From Flagellimonas profundi (GTDB lineage Bacteria; Bacteroidota; Bacteroidia; Flavobacteriales; Flavobacteriaceae), in assembly GCF_017313275.1 (NCBI RefSeq), contig NZ_JAFLNM010000003.1, forward strand, positions 219,261-283,260: 64,000 nt of DNA, written 5' to 3'. The stretch's first letter is position 1, and each line of letters starts with the position of its first letter. The position numbers and the translations under genes are program-made. Shown here in pieces: positions 24,542 through 33,521 of the stretch. The notes below the pieces were generated by a model, which saw only the letters and a program-made list of their open reading frames with translations, was not told the origin of the DNA and made no database searches.

Positions 24542-24578
24542 AAAAACCTCTTGGAGTTAACTTCAGGAGGTTTTTTTT
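24542..24578. terminator. Bidirectional terminator between aspC and trkH
   Basis: AAAAACCTC / GAGGTTTTT stem with an imperfect inner palindrome around GTTAAC and a T8 tract. It lies between convergent genes, and its right edge overlaps the trkH stop codon. Confidence 0.8.
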
Positions 24579-26067
24579 ACGTCTTTCTCCAGAAATAAGG
24601 AGTTAGTACAATCAGTACGGTAAAGAGTTCCAAACGTCCCAAGAGCATCAAAAAGCTACACCACCACTTTCCTGCATCAGGAAGGCTGTTGTAATTGCTG
24701 ACAGGGTTCAAACTGCCTAAGGCCGGACCAACATTTCCCAAAGACGAGGCAGCCCCTCCTACTGCAGACACAAAATCCAAGCCCAAAAATCCCAACACCA
24801 AGGAGCCAATAATAAAGAGCAACATGTACAGCACAAAAAAGGCCACTACATTATAAACAATATGCTCAGTTACTGTTTTTTGATTGTAGCGAACGGGTAT
24901 TACAGCGTTGGGATGCAGTGTTCTTTTAAATTCCAGAATACCATTTTTGATAATCAACAGGTGGCGCATGACCTTGATTCCTCCCGCCGTTGAACCAGCT
25001 GAACCTCCGAGGAACATCAAACCAAAAAAGAAAACGGTTAAAAATGGTGTCCAAGAGGTAAAATCCGCAGAAACAAAGCCTGTTGTAGTTACTACTGCTA
25101 TGACCTGAAATAAAGTATGCCGAAAGGCACTTTCCGCCTCGCCCAATACCATTGGATGAAAATCTGACATAGGTACATCCGCCCTAAAATACACTCCTAA
25201 GGCTGCAATAATGGCAAATACCGCTATAAACCCAAAGTAATATTTAAACTCTTCATCTTTAAAAACACGTTTTACCCGCCCTGTCAAGGCAAAATAACTG
25301 AGCACGAAATTACTTCCGGCCAAAAACATGAAAAGAATGATGATATATTGGATCAAAGGTTGATCGTTCCAAAAGGCCAGACTTGCATTCTTTGTGGAGA
25401 ACCCTCCTGTTGACATGGTGGCCAATGCATGATTGATGGCATCAAAAAGCGACATGCCCGCAAACTTCAACAATAAGGTTTCCAGAACGGTATATCCAAA
25501 ATAGATGAGCCACAGTCTTTTCGCGGTATCCGTAATCCTAGGATGCAGTTTATCCCCGCCCGGACCTGGTGCCTCGGCAGCAAACAACTGCATGCCCCCA
25601 ATCCCCAAAAGAGGTAAAATAGCTATAGCCAGCACAATGATTCCCATACCACCAATCCAGTGGGTTAGGCTTCTCCAGAGCAGCACCCCCTCGGGAAGCG
25701 ACTCAATATCGTCTAAAATCGAAGCTCCAGTAGTGGTATAACCTGACATGGTTTCGAAAAAAGCATCTGTGATCGAGGGAATTGCACCTGAAAAAAGGTA
25801 GGGCAACATTCCAGAAATGGACATGACGATCCATCCGAAGGTAACTACGATATACCCCTCTTTCTTTTTGACCTCCTTTTTATGCCCTCTGGTGTAGAAC
25901 ATGGCCATCATACCAAAAAGCATGGTCACAATGGCAGCCAACATAATATCCATTGTGGCACCATCTTTATAAATACCGCTGGCAAGTGCCGCCAAAAGCA
26001 TGAAAGACCCATTGCAAAGCAATAGAAGCCCCATGATGTGGATGATGATTCTGGTATTCAGCTTCAT
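24577..26067 (-). CDS. trkH: Trk-type K+ uptake channel subunit
   Basis: A 496-residue inner-membrane protein of the TrkH/KtrB superfamily, built from four M1-P-M2 repeats. Filter-like segments are visible at T-T-T-G-A-S-I, M-S-T-G-G-F-S, V-T-T-T-G-F and S-S-L-G-N-V-G-P. It moves K+ inward under control of the nucleotide-binding subunit TrkA. Start and stop codons of trkA and trkH overlap (TAATG at 26065-26069), giving tight coupling. Confidence 0.95.
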   Translation of the reverse strand: MKLNTRIIIHIMGLLLLCNGSFMLLAALASGIYKDGATMDIMLAAIVTMLFGMMAMFYTRGHKKEVKKKEGYIVVTFGWIVMSISGMLPYLFSGAIPSITDAFFETMSGYTTTGASILDDIESLPEGVLLWRSLTHWIGGMGIIVLAIAILPLLGIGGMQLFAAEAPGPGGDKLHPRITDTAKRLWLIYFGYTVLETLLLKFAGMSLFDAINHALATMSTGGFSTKNASLAFWNDQPLIQYIIILFMFLAGSNFVLSYFALTGRVKRVFKDEEFKYYFGFIAVFAIIAALGVYFRADVPMSDFHPMVLGEAESAFRHTLFQVIAVVTTTGFVSADFTSWTPFLTVFFFGLMFLGGSAGSTAGGIKVMRHLLIIKNGILEFKRTLHPNAVIPVRYNQKTVTEHIVYNVVAFFVLYMLLFIIGSLVLGFLGLDFVSAVGGAASSLGNVGPALGSLNPVSNYNSLPDAGKWWCSFLMLLGRLELFTVLIVLTPYFWRKT

Positions 26068-27416
26068 TATAGGAATAGCTTTTCAATCCGTGGAATGGCT
26101 TTGGGCAAACAGCAGACCACTACCTTATCCCCTTCGGCAATCCTAAAATCACCAAGGGCAATAATCCCCTCTCCATTTCGGATAACCCCACCAATACTTG
26201 CCTCTCTTGGAAAGTTCAGTTCACGTATGATCTCTCCGTTCACCAATGAGGATGCTTTTACCTCAAATTCCAAAATCTCGGCATTCAAATTGTTCAATCG
26301 GGTAAGGGCAAGAACCTCCCCTTTGCGGATGTACCTGAATATGCTATTTGCTGCAAGGAGTTTTTTATTGATCAGGGTATCCACCCCGATGGAATGTGAC
26401 AATTGGAAATAGTCCATATTCTCCACCAAGGCGATGGTCTTTTTGATTTTTTTGTTTTTTGCGACCAAACAGGACATGATGTTGGTCTCGGAGTTCCCTG
26501 TTACCGCGATAAAAGCGTCCATGGACTCCAAATTTTCCTCATCCAAAAGCTCCACGTTTCTACCATCTCCATTTATGACAAGCGCATGTGGCAGTTCATC
26601 GGCAATATCGAAAGCCTTTTCCTTGTTCTTTTCAATAAGTTTTACATTGAACTTTTTATTGCAAAGGTCTCGGGCTGTTTTGTACCCGACCTTACTTCCT
26701 CCTAGGATCATCACATTTTTGATGTCCTGCTTTTGCATACCGGAAAGCTTGTAAAGTTCTTCGACCCCTTTGTCGGAAGTAATGAAGTATACCTGATCAC
26801 CTTCTTTAAATACGGTATCTCCTCTGGGAATCAAGGTAAATTGAGTTCCCGTGCGCTGTAACGCGATGGGCATAAAGTTTAGTTCCGGAAATATTCTCGC
26901 GGCCTCTTTTACCATCTTTCCCACAAAAGGTGCGGTCTTGGGCAGGATTACACCGAACATGGTCAACAGTCCTTCTTCAAATTGATAGGTGTCATTAAAG
27001 GCCGATTGATTAAGCATCAACTGTATTTCCATAGCTGCCAGGCGTTCAGGGGAAATAAGCTCATCAATACCCAACTCGTCAAACTTTATAAGCTCCCGAT
27101 TGTCCATAAACTCTGTATTGGAAATTCGGGCCATGGTACGTTTACATCCCAATTGTTTGGCAAGAACACATAGGGTTAAATTGGTTGTTTCCGAAGCGGT
27201 AACCCCGATTACAAGATCGGAACCGGCCACTTGGGCATCCTGTAACACCTGAATGGATGTAGCATCGCCGCGGAGCACCCGGATATCCAAATGGTTATCT
27301 GCATAGGACAGTCTTTCCTTGTCGGTATCGATCAAAGTGATATCCTGAGCTTCGTAAGACAGTAATTTTGCCAAATGAAATCCAACTTCACCAGCACCTG
27401 CAATTATGATTCTCAT
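26067..27416 (-). CDS. trkA: Trk system K+ uptake regulatory protein TrkA
   Basis: A 449-residue peripheral membrane protein with two RCK units, each a Rossmann domain plus a C domain. The first begins M-R-I-I-I-A-G-A-G-E-V-G-F-H-L-A and the second (about residue 230) I-L-G-G-S-K-V-G-Y-K-T-A. It binds NAD(H) or ATP/ADP and gates TrkH. The length matches double-RCK TrkA (about 450-458). It is the first gene of the trkA-trkH pair and divergent from menG. Confidence 0.96.
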   Translation of the reverse strand: MRIIIAGAGEVGFHLAKLLSYEAQDITLIDTDKERLSYADNHLDIRVLRGDATSIQVLQDAQVAGSDLVIGVTASETTNLTLCVLAKQLGCKRTMARISNTEFMDNRELIKFDELGIDELISPERLAAMEIQLMLNQSAFNDTYQFEEGLLTMFGVILPKTAPFVGKMVKEAARIFPELNFMPIALQRTGTQFTLIPRGDTVFKEGDQVYFITSDKGVEELYKLSGMQKQDIKNVMILGGSKVGYKTARDLCNKKFNVKLIEKNKEKAFDIADELPHALVINGDGRNVELLDEENLESMDAFIAVTGNSETNIMSCLVAKNKKIKKTIALVENMDYFQLSHSIGVDTLINKKLLAANSIFRYIRKGEVLALTRLNNLNAEILEFEVKASSLVNGEIIRELNFPREASIGGVIRNGEGIIALGDFRIAEGDKVVVCCLPKAIPRIEKLFL

Positions 27417-27560
27417 TGATTAGAATAGGATGTGTTCTTAAATAATTTCAATTTGCACGCTACAAATGATACTAAGAATAGGTATGCCATATGTAAACTA
27501 CATACTTTTAACCAAATAGAGGAAATAAATCCTCTTAGAGGCCAAAATTACACAAATATT

Positions 27561-27595
27561 TTTGTCTACATCCCTTTACCTAAGTTGTATATTTG
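27561..27595 (+). promoter_or_regulatory. menG promoter
   Basis: TTTG at 27561-27564 and TATATTTG at 27588-27595, with a 23-base spacer. It is the clearest Bacteroidota-type promoter in the window. The -7 element ends 16 bases before the menG ATG. Confidence 0.7.
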
Positions 27596-27611
27596 CCAGC
27601 AAATTAAAGCG

Positions 27612-28340
27612 ATGTCGAAAAAGGTAACGCCCTACAAAGAATCCGAACTCGGGAAGAAAGAACAGGTAAAACAGATGTTCGATACTATTTCTGGAAATTA
27701 TGATGGCCTCAACCGCGTGATTTCCTTTGGAACCGATGTTAAATGGCGTAAGCGCATTGTAGCTTTTTTAAAGGACAAGTCCCCGAATTCCATTTTGGAT
27801 ATAGCTACGGGCACTGGCGACCTCGCCATTGCCATGATAAAAACAGGGGCCGAAAAAATAGTGGGGCTCGACCTATCCCCTGGTATGCTTGAAGTGGGCA
27901 AGAAAAAAGTATCTAACAAAAACTTGCAAAGCACCATAGAAATGGTTGTTGGGGACAGCGAAAACCTCCCATTTGAGGAGAATTCTTTTGATGCCATTAC
28001 CGTTGCCTTTGGCGTTCGTAATTTTGAGAATCTGGAAAAAGGTCTGGAAGAAATCTATAGGGTCTTGAAACCGGGAGGTCATTTTGTGGTGCTTGAAACC
28101 TCTGTTCCCACCAAAACCCCTTTTAAACAAGGCTATAAAATCTACACCAAGCATATAATGCCGACCATTGGAAAACTGTTTTCAAAGGACAGGTCCGCCT
28201 ATACCTATTTAAGTGAATCGGCATCAGTTTTCCCCCATGGGGAGGCTTTCAACAATATTTTGAAGAAAATTGGGTTTATAGGTGTAGAGAACAAACCACA
28301 GACCATGGGTGTAGCATCCATTTATGTCGCTTCAAAATAG
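27612..28340 (+). CDS. menG: Demethylmenaquinone methyltransferase
   Basis: A 242-residue SAM-dependent UbiE/MenG enzyme that completes menaquinone, the quinone used by Nqr and the rest of a flavobacterial respiratory chain. It has I-L-D-I-A-T-G-T-G-D-L-A (SAM motif), L-D-L-S-P-G-M-L, and the UbiE signatures Y-D-G-L-N-R-V-I-S-F-G near the N terminus and R-V-L-K-P-G-G-H. I chose ATG 27612, which directly follows a good promoter; the longer frame upstream would run through that promoter. porT follows after 4 bp. Confidence 0.95.
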   Translation: MSKKVTPYKESELGKKEQVKQMFDTISGNYDGLNRVISFGTDVKWRKRIVAFLKDKSPNSILDIATGTGDLAIAMIKTGAEKIVGLDLSPGMLEVGKKKVSNKNLQSTIEMVVGDSENLPFEENSFDAITVAFGVRNFENLEKGLEEIYRVLKPGGHFVVLETSVPTKTPFKQGYKIYTKHIMPTIGKLFSKDRSAYTYLSESASVFPHGEAFNNILKKIGFIGVENKPQTMGVASIYVASK

Positions 28341-28344
28341 ATTA

Positions 28345-29043
28345 ATGAAAAATCTCCTTATCCTTTTTGGACTGATTGTATTGTCGAACAACTTCGCAAA
28401 CGCCCAGTTTGGTGGAGAACCCATTCTAAATCTTCAAAACGAGGACAAGAAATTTTTGAACTGGGGATATTATCTCGGATTTAACCAGTATGATTTTCAA
28501 TTTGAATACAAAGAAGATATTGGCAGAGACATTTTGGTGGATAAAAGTTTTGGCTTTAATGTGGGTTTGATCGGTGAACTCAGAATCAATGAGTTTTTGG
28601 ATGCCCGTTTTGAGCCCGGCTTGCTGTACACTTCGAGAACTTTGGGCTTTCCAGGTTTCACTTCCGAAGCAGAAGCTATTCGGGAGGTCCGTTCAACCTA
28701 TATCCGCTTTCCACTATTGATCAAAGCCAGCACACGTAGAATTGGAAACTGGAAACCTTTTATTGTTGGAGGGGTCTACACATCTATTAATCTAGGTAGC
28801 CAAGAAGACAGCTTGGATGACAATAGCAGTGGACAATTTAGGATGAAACAAAATGTTTACGGCTACGAACTGGGATTCGGAATTGATTTTTATACAGAAT
28901 ACTTCAAGTTCACACCATCAATACGCGGTGTTTTTGCCCTTACGGATGAATTGGTTCCGGATGCCGACCCCAACAGCCCTTGGACTGGAAACATCAATGC
29001 GATGCGAACCAGAGGCATCTTCATCAATTTTACTTTTGAATAA
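28345..29043 (+). CDS. porT: PorT/SprT family type IX secretion protein
   Basis: A 232-residue outer-membrane beta-barrel protein with a signal peptide (M-K-N-L-L-I-L-F-G-L-I-V-L-S-N-N-F-A-N-A, cleavage near Q21). Alternating aromatic/polar strands such as R-F-E-P-G-L-L-Y-T-S-R and a C-terminal F-I-N-F-T-F end are typical of PorT, an essential T9SS component. The menG-porT adjacency is common in flavobacteria. I chose ATG 28345 because it starts the signal peptide. Confidence 0.9.
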   Translation: MKNLLILFGLIVLSNNFANAQFGGEPILNLQNEDKKFLNWGYYLGFNQYDFQFEYKEDIGRDILVDKSFGFNVGLIGELRINEFLDARFEPGLLYTSRTLGFPGFTSEAEAIREVRSTYIRFPLLIKASTRRIGNWKPFIVGGVYTSINLGSQEDSLDDNSSGQFRMKQNVYGYELGFGIDFYTEYFKFTPSIRGVFALTDELVPDADPNSPWTGNINAMRTRGIFINFTFE

Positions 29044-29044
29044 A

Positions 29045-29764
29045 CTACCCTCTTCGTATTTCGTTAAGTAGAATAGCTGTGGCAGTAGCCACATTAAGAC
29101 TTTCGGTCGTTGAACCTCCATATTGGGGAATGGAAATTTTTTCCGTAATAAATGCCCCCACTTCTTTAGAAATCCCATTGGCTTCGTTGCCCATTATCAA
29201 TATGCCCTTATCTGGAAAATCCTTGCTGTGAACCGATTCACCATCCATATAAGCTCCATATACAGAAAGACTTGCCTTGTTCAGGAATTCCTTCAAATCA
29301 ACATAAGAAATCTGGACCCTGGCTATGGACCCCATTGTGGCCTGCAGGACTTTGGGATTATAACAATCCACGGTATCCGTTGAGCAAATGAGTTGTTTTA
29401 TCCCAAACCAATCACAAAGTCGAATGATGGTTCCCAAATTGCCGGGATCCCGGACCGCATCCAAAGCTACCACCCAGTCATTGGCAGCACCACTATGGGG
29501 TTCAATCATATAAAAAACACCCAACACACCATTGGGATGTGTTAGGCTACTCATTTGTTTCAACTCCTTTTTGGACACCAATAAAGCTTCTTTGAATTTT
29601 CCCATAGACCCAGGATCATCCACAAAAACCTGAAATGGTTTAACTCCCGCCAATAACAATTCATTCACCACCTTTTCTCCTTCGACCACGAAGAGTCCGT
29701 GTTGAGATCGGTACTTTTTTTGCTTTAGGCTAACAACTAGTTTAATTTGGTTTTTTGTAACCAT
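29045..29764 (-). CDS. TrmH/SpoU family RNA 2'-O-methyltransferase
   Basis: A 239-residue SPOUT-class methyltransferase with an N-terminal substrate-binding domain (V-V-E-G-E-K-V-V-N-E-L) and the knotted catalytic domain. Its motifs are D-A-V-R-D-P-G-N-L-G-T-I-I-R, I-M-G-N-E-A-N-G-I-S and I-P-Q-Y-G-G-S-T-E-S-L-N-V-A. The target (23S rRNA or tRNA) is not decided. ATG 29764 is the start; a TTG one codon upstream is unlikely. Its N-terminal coding bases overlap the tamL promoter on the other strand. Confidence 0.9.
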   Translation of the reverse strand: MVTKNQIKLVVSLKQKKYRSQHGLFVVEGEKVVNELLLAGVKPFQVFVDDPGSMGKFKEALLVSKKELKQMSSLTHPNGVLGVFYMIEPHSGAANDWVVALDAVRDPGNLGTIIRLCDWFGIKQLICSTDTVDCYNPKVLQATMGSIARVQISYVDLKEFLNKASLSVYGAYMDGESVHSKDFPDKGILIMGNEANGISKEVGAFITEKISIPQYGGSTTESLNVATATAILLNEIRRG

Positions 29765-29782
29765 CAAAATCGTGTATTTTTG
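29754..29782 (+). promoter_or_regulatory. tamL promoter overlapping the trmH-like gene start
   Basis: TTTG (29754-29757) and TATTTTTG (29775-29782) with a 17-base spacer. The promoter lies across the first codons of the divergent SpoU gene. The predicted transcription start is close to the ATG at 29789, which favours ATG 29810 as the translated start of tamL. Confidence 0.6.
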
Positions 29783-29809
29783 GCGTCTATGAGGGGTTCT
29801 TTAGGTCTA

Positions 29810-32374
29810 ATGTGCAACTGGGCAAAAATAGGATTATTGTTGCTTTTGCTAAGCATTTCGGGTTGCAATACCTTAAAAAAAGTTGGGGAGGATGAATTAT
29901 TGCTCACTAAAAACTCCATTTTGGTCAACAATGAAAAAGTTGGCGACAGCGAAATCAAGGGACTTATCACCCAAAAACCCAACAGCAGCGTTTTGGGCTA
30001 CCCATTAAAGTTAAACCTTTACAACCTTGCCAAGGAAAACCCCGATTCATCTTTTCAAGATTGGTTGCACCGAAAAGAAAAAAGGGAAAAACGACTCAAT
30101 AACCTACTTTCCGAAAAGCAGGTCAACAGACTGAGCGAGTCGTTCCTGGTAAAAGGATACAGCGAATTTTTAAAAAGAATCGGTGAGCCTCCAGTAATAA
30201 TCGATACGGCCGAAACCAATGAATCCATAAATAATCTAAAAGCTTACTATAATACAAAGGGTTACTTTAACAATACAGGCTCCTACCAAATCATAGATGG
30301 CAAAAAGAAAAGGGCCAAGATTGAATATAACATAACCCTAAACAAACCATATATCATAGATACGATCCAAAAAAATATCACCTCTCCGGAATTGGATTCG
30401 ATCTATAAAAAAGCTTCCAGACAAAGTCTTGTAAAAAAAGGAGAACAGTTCGATTTGGAGAAATTTACCTTGGAACGCGAACGCTTGACCACACTTTTCA
30501 GGAATTCTGGGGTTTATAATTTTCAGGAAAGCTCCATCAACTACGATATATTGAGGGACACAACGGTTGCTAGCAACGATAATTTGATGGATGTCCAATT
30601 AAATATCAAAAAGTTCAGGAGTACAAGCGACACTACGGACACCGGTACCCCATACAAGGTAGCTCGGCACAAAAAAATCAATATTTATGCCGATTACAAC
30701 ATCAACGGTGCCACCGACACCTTACAAAAGGTGGAATATGAAAACTACAATATTTATTATAACAACAAACTCAGGTACAAACCCAAAGCTCTTGCCGATG
30801 CCATTTTCTTTGAAAAAGATAGTGTTTATAGGGATTTGGACAGGATACGTACCTACAGGCAGATCACCAACCTGAACACCTTTAAATACCCCAATATTGA
30901 TTTTACCCCCGACTCCACACAGACAGGATTGGAAACAAATATTTATTTGGCGGCAAAACCCAAATATTCGCTTAACCTCAATTTTGATGTAACCCACTCC
31001 AACATTCAGCAAGTAGGTACTGCCTTCAGTGCTTCGGTAATTACACGAAATGTATTTGGAGGTGCGGAGACACTGAATGTAAGTGCCAGGGGATCCATTG
31101 GATTGTTGAGTGATGCCTCCCTGTCCAATGAAACCTTTACCTCTGAGCTTGGTGGAGATATCAACATTACGTTTCCTAGAATATGGTTGCCGTTCAACAC
31201 CGAAAGGATAATTCCTTACTATATGTTACCACAAAGTAGGTTATCGGCCGGTACCAATTTTCAACGAAACATTGGTTTGGACAAACAATCCCTTAATTCC
31301 ATACTATCCTACAACTGGTCCCCCTCCGACCGCCTTAAAAATAATATTGAATTAGTGAATGTGGAGTATGTTCGAAACGTGAACCCTGATAATTTTTACA
31401 ACGTATACCGAAACACTTTTTCCAATTTGGACAATATAGCTGATGAGTTCCAGGACGACCCCCAATACGCATCCTATTTTGAACCCATACAAGACGAAGG
31501 TGAAGACCCGCAACTAGATATTCCAACCGGAGCCAATGATTTTGCCCGTGCTGTTCTGAACGGCTCCATACAGGTAAGTGAAGCGCAATTTGACCAAGTA
31601 AACAGTATTGAGGAAAGGCGAAGAAGACTTACTGAGAACAACCTGATCTTTGCGACCAACTATACACATACCAAAAACAGCAAATCAGGGATAAACGATC
31701 TGGATTTTTATCAGTATCGTATAAAACTGGAAAGCGCTGGGGGCATGCTCTCCGTTATCAACAATATTTTACCTTTTAACAAAAACCCCGATGGGCAGAA
31801 TCTAGTTTTCGGTGTTCCCTATTCCCAATATGTGAAAACCGAATTCGATTATATCAGGCATTGGGAAATCGGGGGCTCCCAAGTTATTGCCTTCAGAAGT
31901 TTCTCGGGCTTGGCCATTCCATATGGCAATTCCGACAATATACCTTTTGTTCGCAGTTATTTTGCCGGGGGGTCCAATGACAACCGTGCTTGGAATGCTT
32001 ACGAACTGGGGCCCGGTAGAACCGATAATGTCAATGATTTTAACGAAGCCAATTTAAAACTGTCCCTAAACCTCGAATACCGATTCCCGATTGCAGGGGA
32101 TGTAAAAGGGGCTCTTTTTGCAGATGCCGGCAATATCTGGAACGTGTTCGACAATGAAACCAACCCAGAAGCCATCTTTAGCGGTTTTTCATCGTTAAAG
32201 GATATTGCATTGGGCACCGGGGTTGGGCTACGGTACGATTTCACCTATTTCGTTTTTAGGTTGGATGTAGGCTTCAAGACCTATAATCCCGCTAAAGTTG
32301 GATCAGATCGGTGGTTCGATGGTTACAACTTCAAAAGAGCCGTCTTCAACATAGGGATCAATTATCCTTTCTAG
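29810..32374 (+). CDS. tamL: TamL-like lipoprotein, Omp85/BamA superfamily outer membrane protein
   Basis: An 854-residue protein with a lipoprotein signal (M-C-N-W-A-K-I-G, then a Leu-rich stretch, lipobox S-I-S-G-C). POTRA-like regions follow (about residues 30-420), then a C-terminal Omp85 barrel with the loop motif R-S-Y-F-A-G-G-S-N-D-N-R-A-W and a terminal strand ending N-Y-P-F. TamL is the Bacteroidota lipidated counterpart of TamA. It assembles outer-membrane or surface proteins with TamB. An alternative ATG at 29789 is possible, but the promoter position favours 29810. It is monocistronic. Confidence 0.88.
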   Translation: MCNWAKIGLLLLLLSISGCNTLKKVGEDELLLTKNSILVNNEKVGDSEIKGLITQKPNSSVLGYPLKLNLYNLAKENPDSSFQDWLHRKEKREKRLNNLLSEKQVNRLSESFLVKGYSEFLKRIGEPPVIIDTAETNESINNLKAYYNTKGYFNNTGSYQIIDGKKKRAKIEYNITLNKPYIIDTIQKNITSPELDSIYKKASRQSLVKKGEQFDLEKFTLERERLTTLFRNSGVYNFQESSINYDILRDTTVASNDNLMDVQLNIKKFRSTSDTTDTGTPYKVARHKKINIYADYNINGATDTLQKVEYENYNIYYNNKLRYKPKALADAIFFEKDSVYRDLDRIRTYRQITNLNTFKYPNIDFTPDSTQTGLETNIYLAAKPKYSLNLNFDVTHSNIQQVGTAFSASVITRNVFGGAETLNVSARGSIGLLSDASLSNETFTSELGGDINITFPRIWLPFNTERIIPYYMLPQSRLSAGTNFQRNIGLDKQSLNSILSYNWSPSDRLKNNIELVNVEYVRNVNPDNFYNVYRNTFSNLDNIADEFQDDPQYASYFEPIQDEGEDPQLDIPTGANDFARAVLNGSIQVSEAQFDQVNSIEERRRRLTENNLIFATNYTHTKNSKSGINDLDFYQYRIKLESAGGMLSVINNILPFNKNPDGQNLVFGVPYSQYVKTEFDYIRHWEIGGSQVIAFRSFSGLAIPYGNSDNIPFVRSYFAGGSNDNRAWNAYELGPGRTDNVNDFNEANLKLSLNLEYRFPIAGDVKGALFADAGNIWNVFDNETNPEAIFSGFSSLKDIALGTGVGLRYDFTYFVFRLDVGFKTYNPAKVGSDRWFDGYNFKRAVFNIGINYPF

Positions 32375-32388
32375 AGCAAATATTTTAT

Positions 32389-32396
32389 TACTTTTG
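32389..32396 (+). promoter_or_regulatory. fbaA promoter -7 element
   Basis: TACTTTTG (TAnnTTTG) lies 30 bases before the fbaA ATG. No clear -33 TTG at the usual distance. Confidence 0.5.
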
Positions 32397-32426
32397 TCTC
32401 CTATTTAACTCGAAACCAATATAACT

Positions 32427-33494
32427 ATGTCCCACAATATAAAGCCCGGTGTTGCAACCGGTGATGAAGTACAAGCAATTTTCAATCATGCCAAAGAAAA
32501 TGGATACGCGCTTCCGGCGGTAAACGTAATCGGTTCGGACAGTATCAACGCCGTAATGGAAACCGCCGCCACATTGAATTCTCCTGTAATTATTCAATTT
32601 TCGAATGGAGGAGCACAGTTCAATGCAGGTAAAGGACTTTCAAACGATGGCCAAAAAGCTGCAATTCTTGGAGCTGTTGCCGGTGCAAAGCACGTTCACC
32701 AATTGGCTGAGGCCTATGGTGCAACCGTAATCCTTCATACAGACCATTGCGCTAAAAAATTATTGCCTTGGATCGATGGGCTATTGGATGCCAGTGAAGA
32801 GCACTACAAAGAAACAGGGAAATCTCTGTTCAGTTCCCACATGATCGACCTTTCCGAAGAGCCGATCGAAGAAAACATTGAAATCTGCAAAGGATACCTA
32901 GAGCGCATGAGCAAAATGGACATGACTTTGGAGATTGAATTGGGAATCACAGGAGGTGAAGAAGACGGTGTGGACAACACCGATGTTGATGATTCCAAAT
33001 TGTACACTCAGCCAGAAGAAGTGGCCTTTGCTTACGAAGAACTTTCTAAAGTAAGCCCAAAATTCACCATCGCCGCGGCGTTTGGTAACGTACACGGGGT
33101 TTACAAACCTGGTAACGTAAAATTGACTCCAAAAATCCTTAAAAACTCTCAAGAGTTTATCACCGAAAAATACGGAGTTGAACACAATCATATCGATTTT
33201 GTATTCCACGGAGGTTCCGGTTCCACTTTGGAGGAAATTAGAGAAGCCATTGGTTACGGGGTAATCAAAATGAACATCGATACCGATTTGCAGTATGCCT
33301 TCTTGGAAGGTGTTAGGGATTACATCCAAGGCAAGGCCGATTACCTTCAAACACAGATTGGAAACCCTGATGGTGACGACCAACCCAACAAAAAATTCTA
33401 CGATCCACGAGTTTGGCTCAGAGAAGGTGAAAAAACTTTCATCGCTCGTTTGAAAAAAGCCTTCGAGGATTTGAACAACGTTAATACTTTGTAA
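32427..33494 (+). CDS. fbaA: Class II fructose-bisphosphate aldolase
   Basis: A 355-residue zinc-dependent aldolase that cleaves fructose 1,6-bisphosphate in glycolysis and forms it in gluconeogenesis. The zinc and catalytic site includes H-T-D-H-C-A-K (about 107-113), E-I-E-L-G-I-T-G-G-E-E-D-G, A-A-F-G-N-V-H-G-V-Y and F-H-G-G-S-G-S-T. The length corresponds to the class IIA (E. coli FbaA-like) type. accD follows after 27 bp and is probably cotranscribed. Confidence 0.96.
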   Translation: MSHNIKPGVATGDEVQAIFNHAKENGYALPAVNVIGSDSINAVMETAATLNSPVIIQFSNGGAQFNAGKGLSNDGQKAAILGAVAGAKHVHQLAEAYGATVILHTDHCAKKLLPWIDGLLDASEEHYKETGKSLFSSHMIDLSEEPIEENIEICKGYLERMSKMDMTLEIELGITGGEEDGVDNTDVDDSKLYTQPEEVAFAYEELSKVSPKFTIAAAFGNVHGVYKPGNVKLTPKILKNSQEFITEKYGVEHNHIDFVFHGGSGSTLEEIREAIGYGVIKMNIDTDLQYAFLEGVRDYIQGKADYLQTQIGNPDGDDQPNKKFYDPRVWLREGEKTFIARLKKAFEDLNNVNTL

Positions 33495-33521
33495 GCCTTT
33501 GTCTAACTAAATATTGATTGC

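Noticed and set aside
27432-27611. N-terminal extension of MenG
   Set aside because: It runs through a clear promoter (27561-27595) and adds 60 residues absent from the family.
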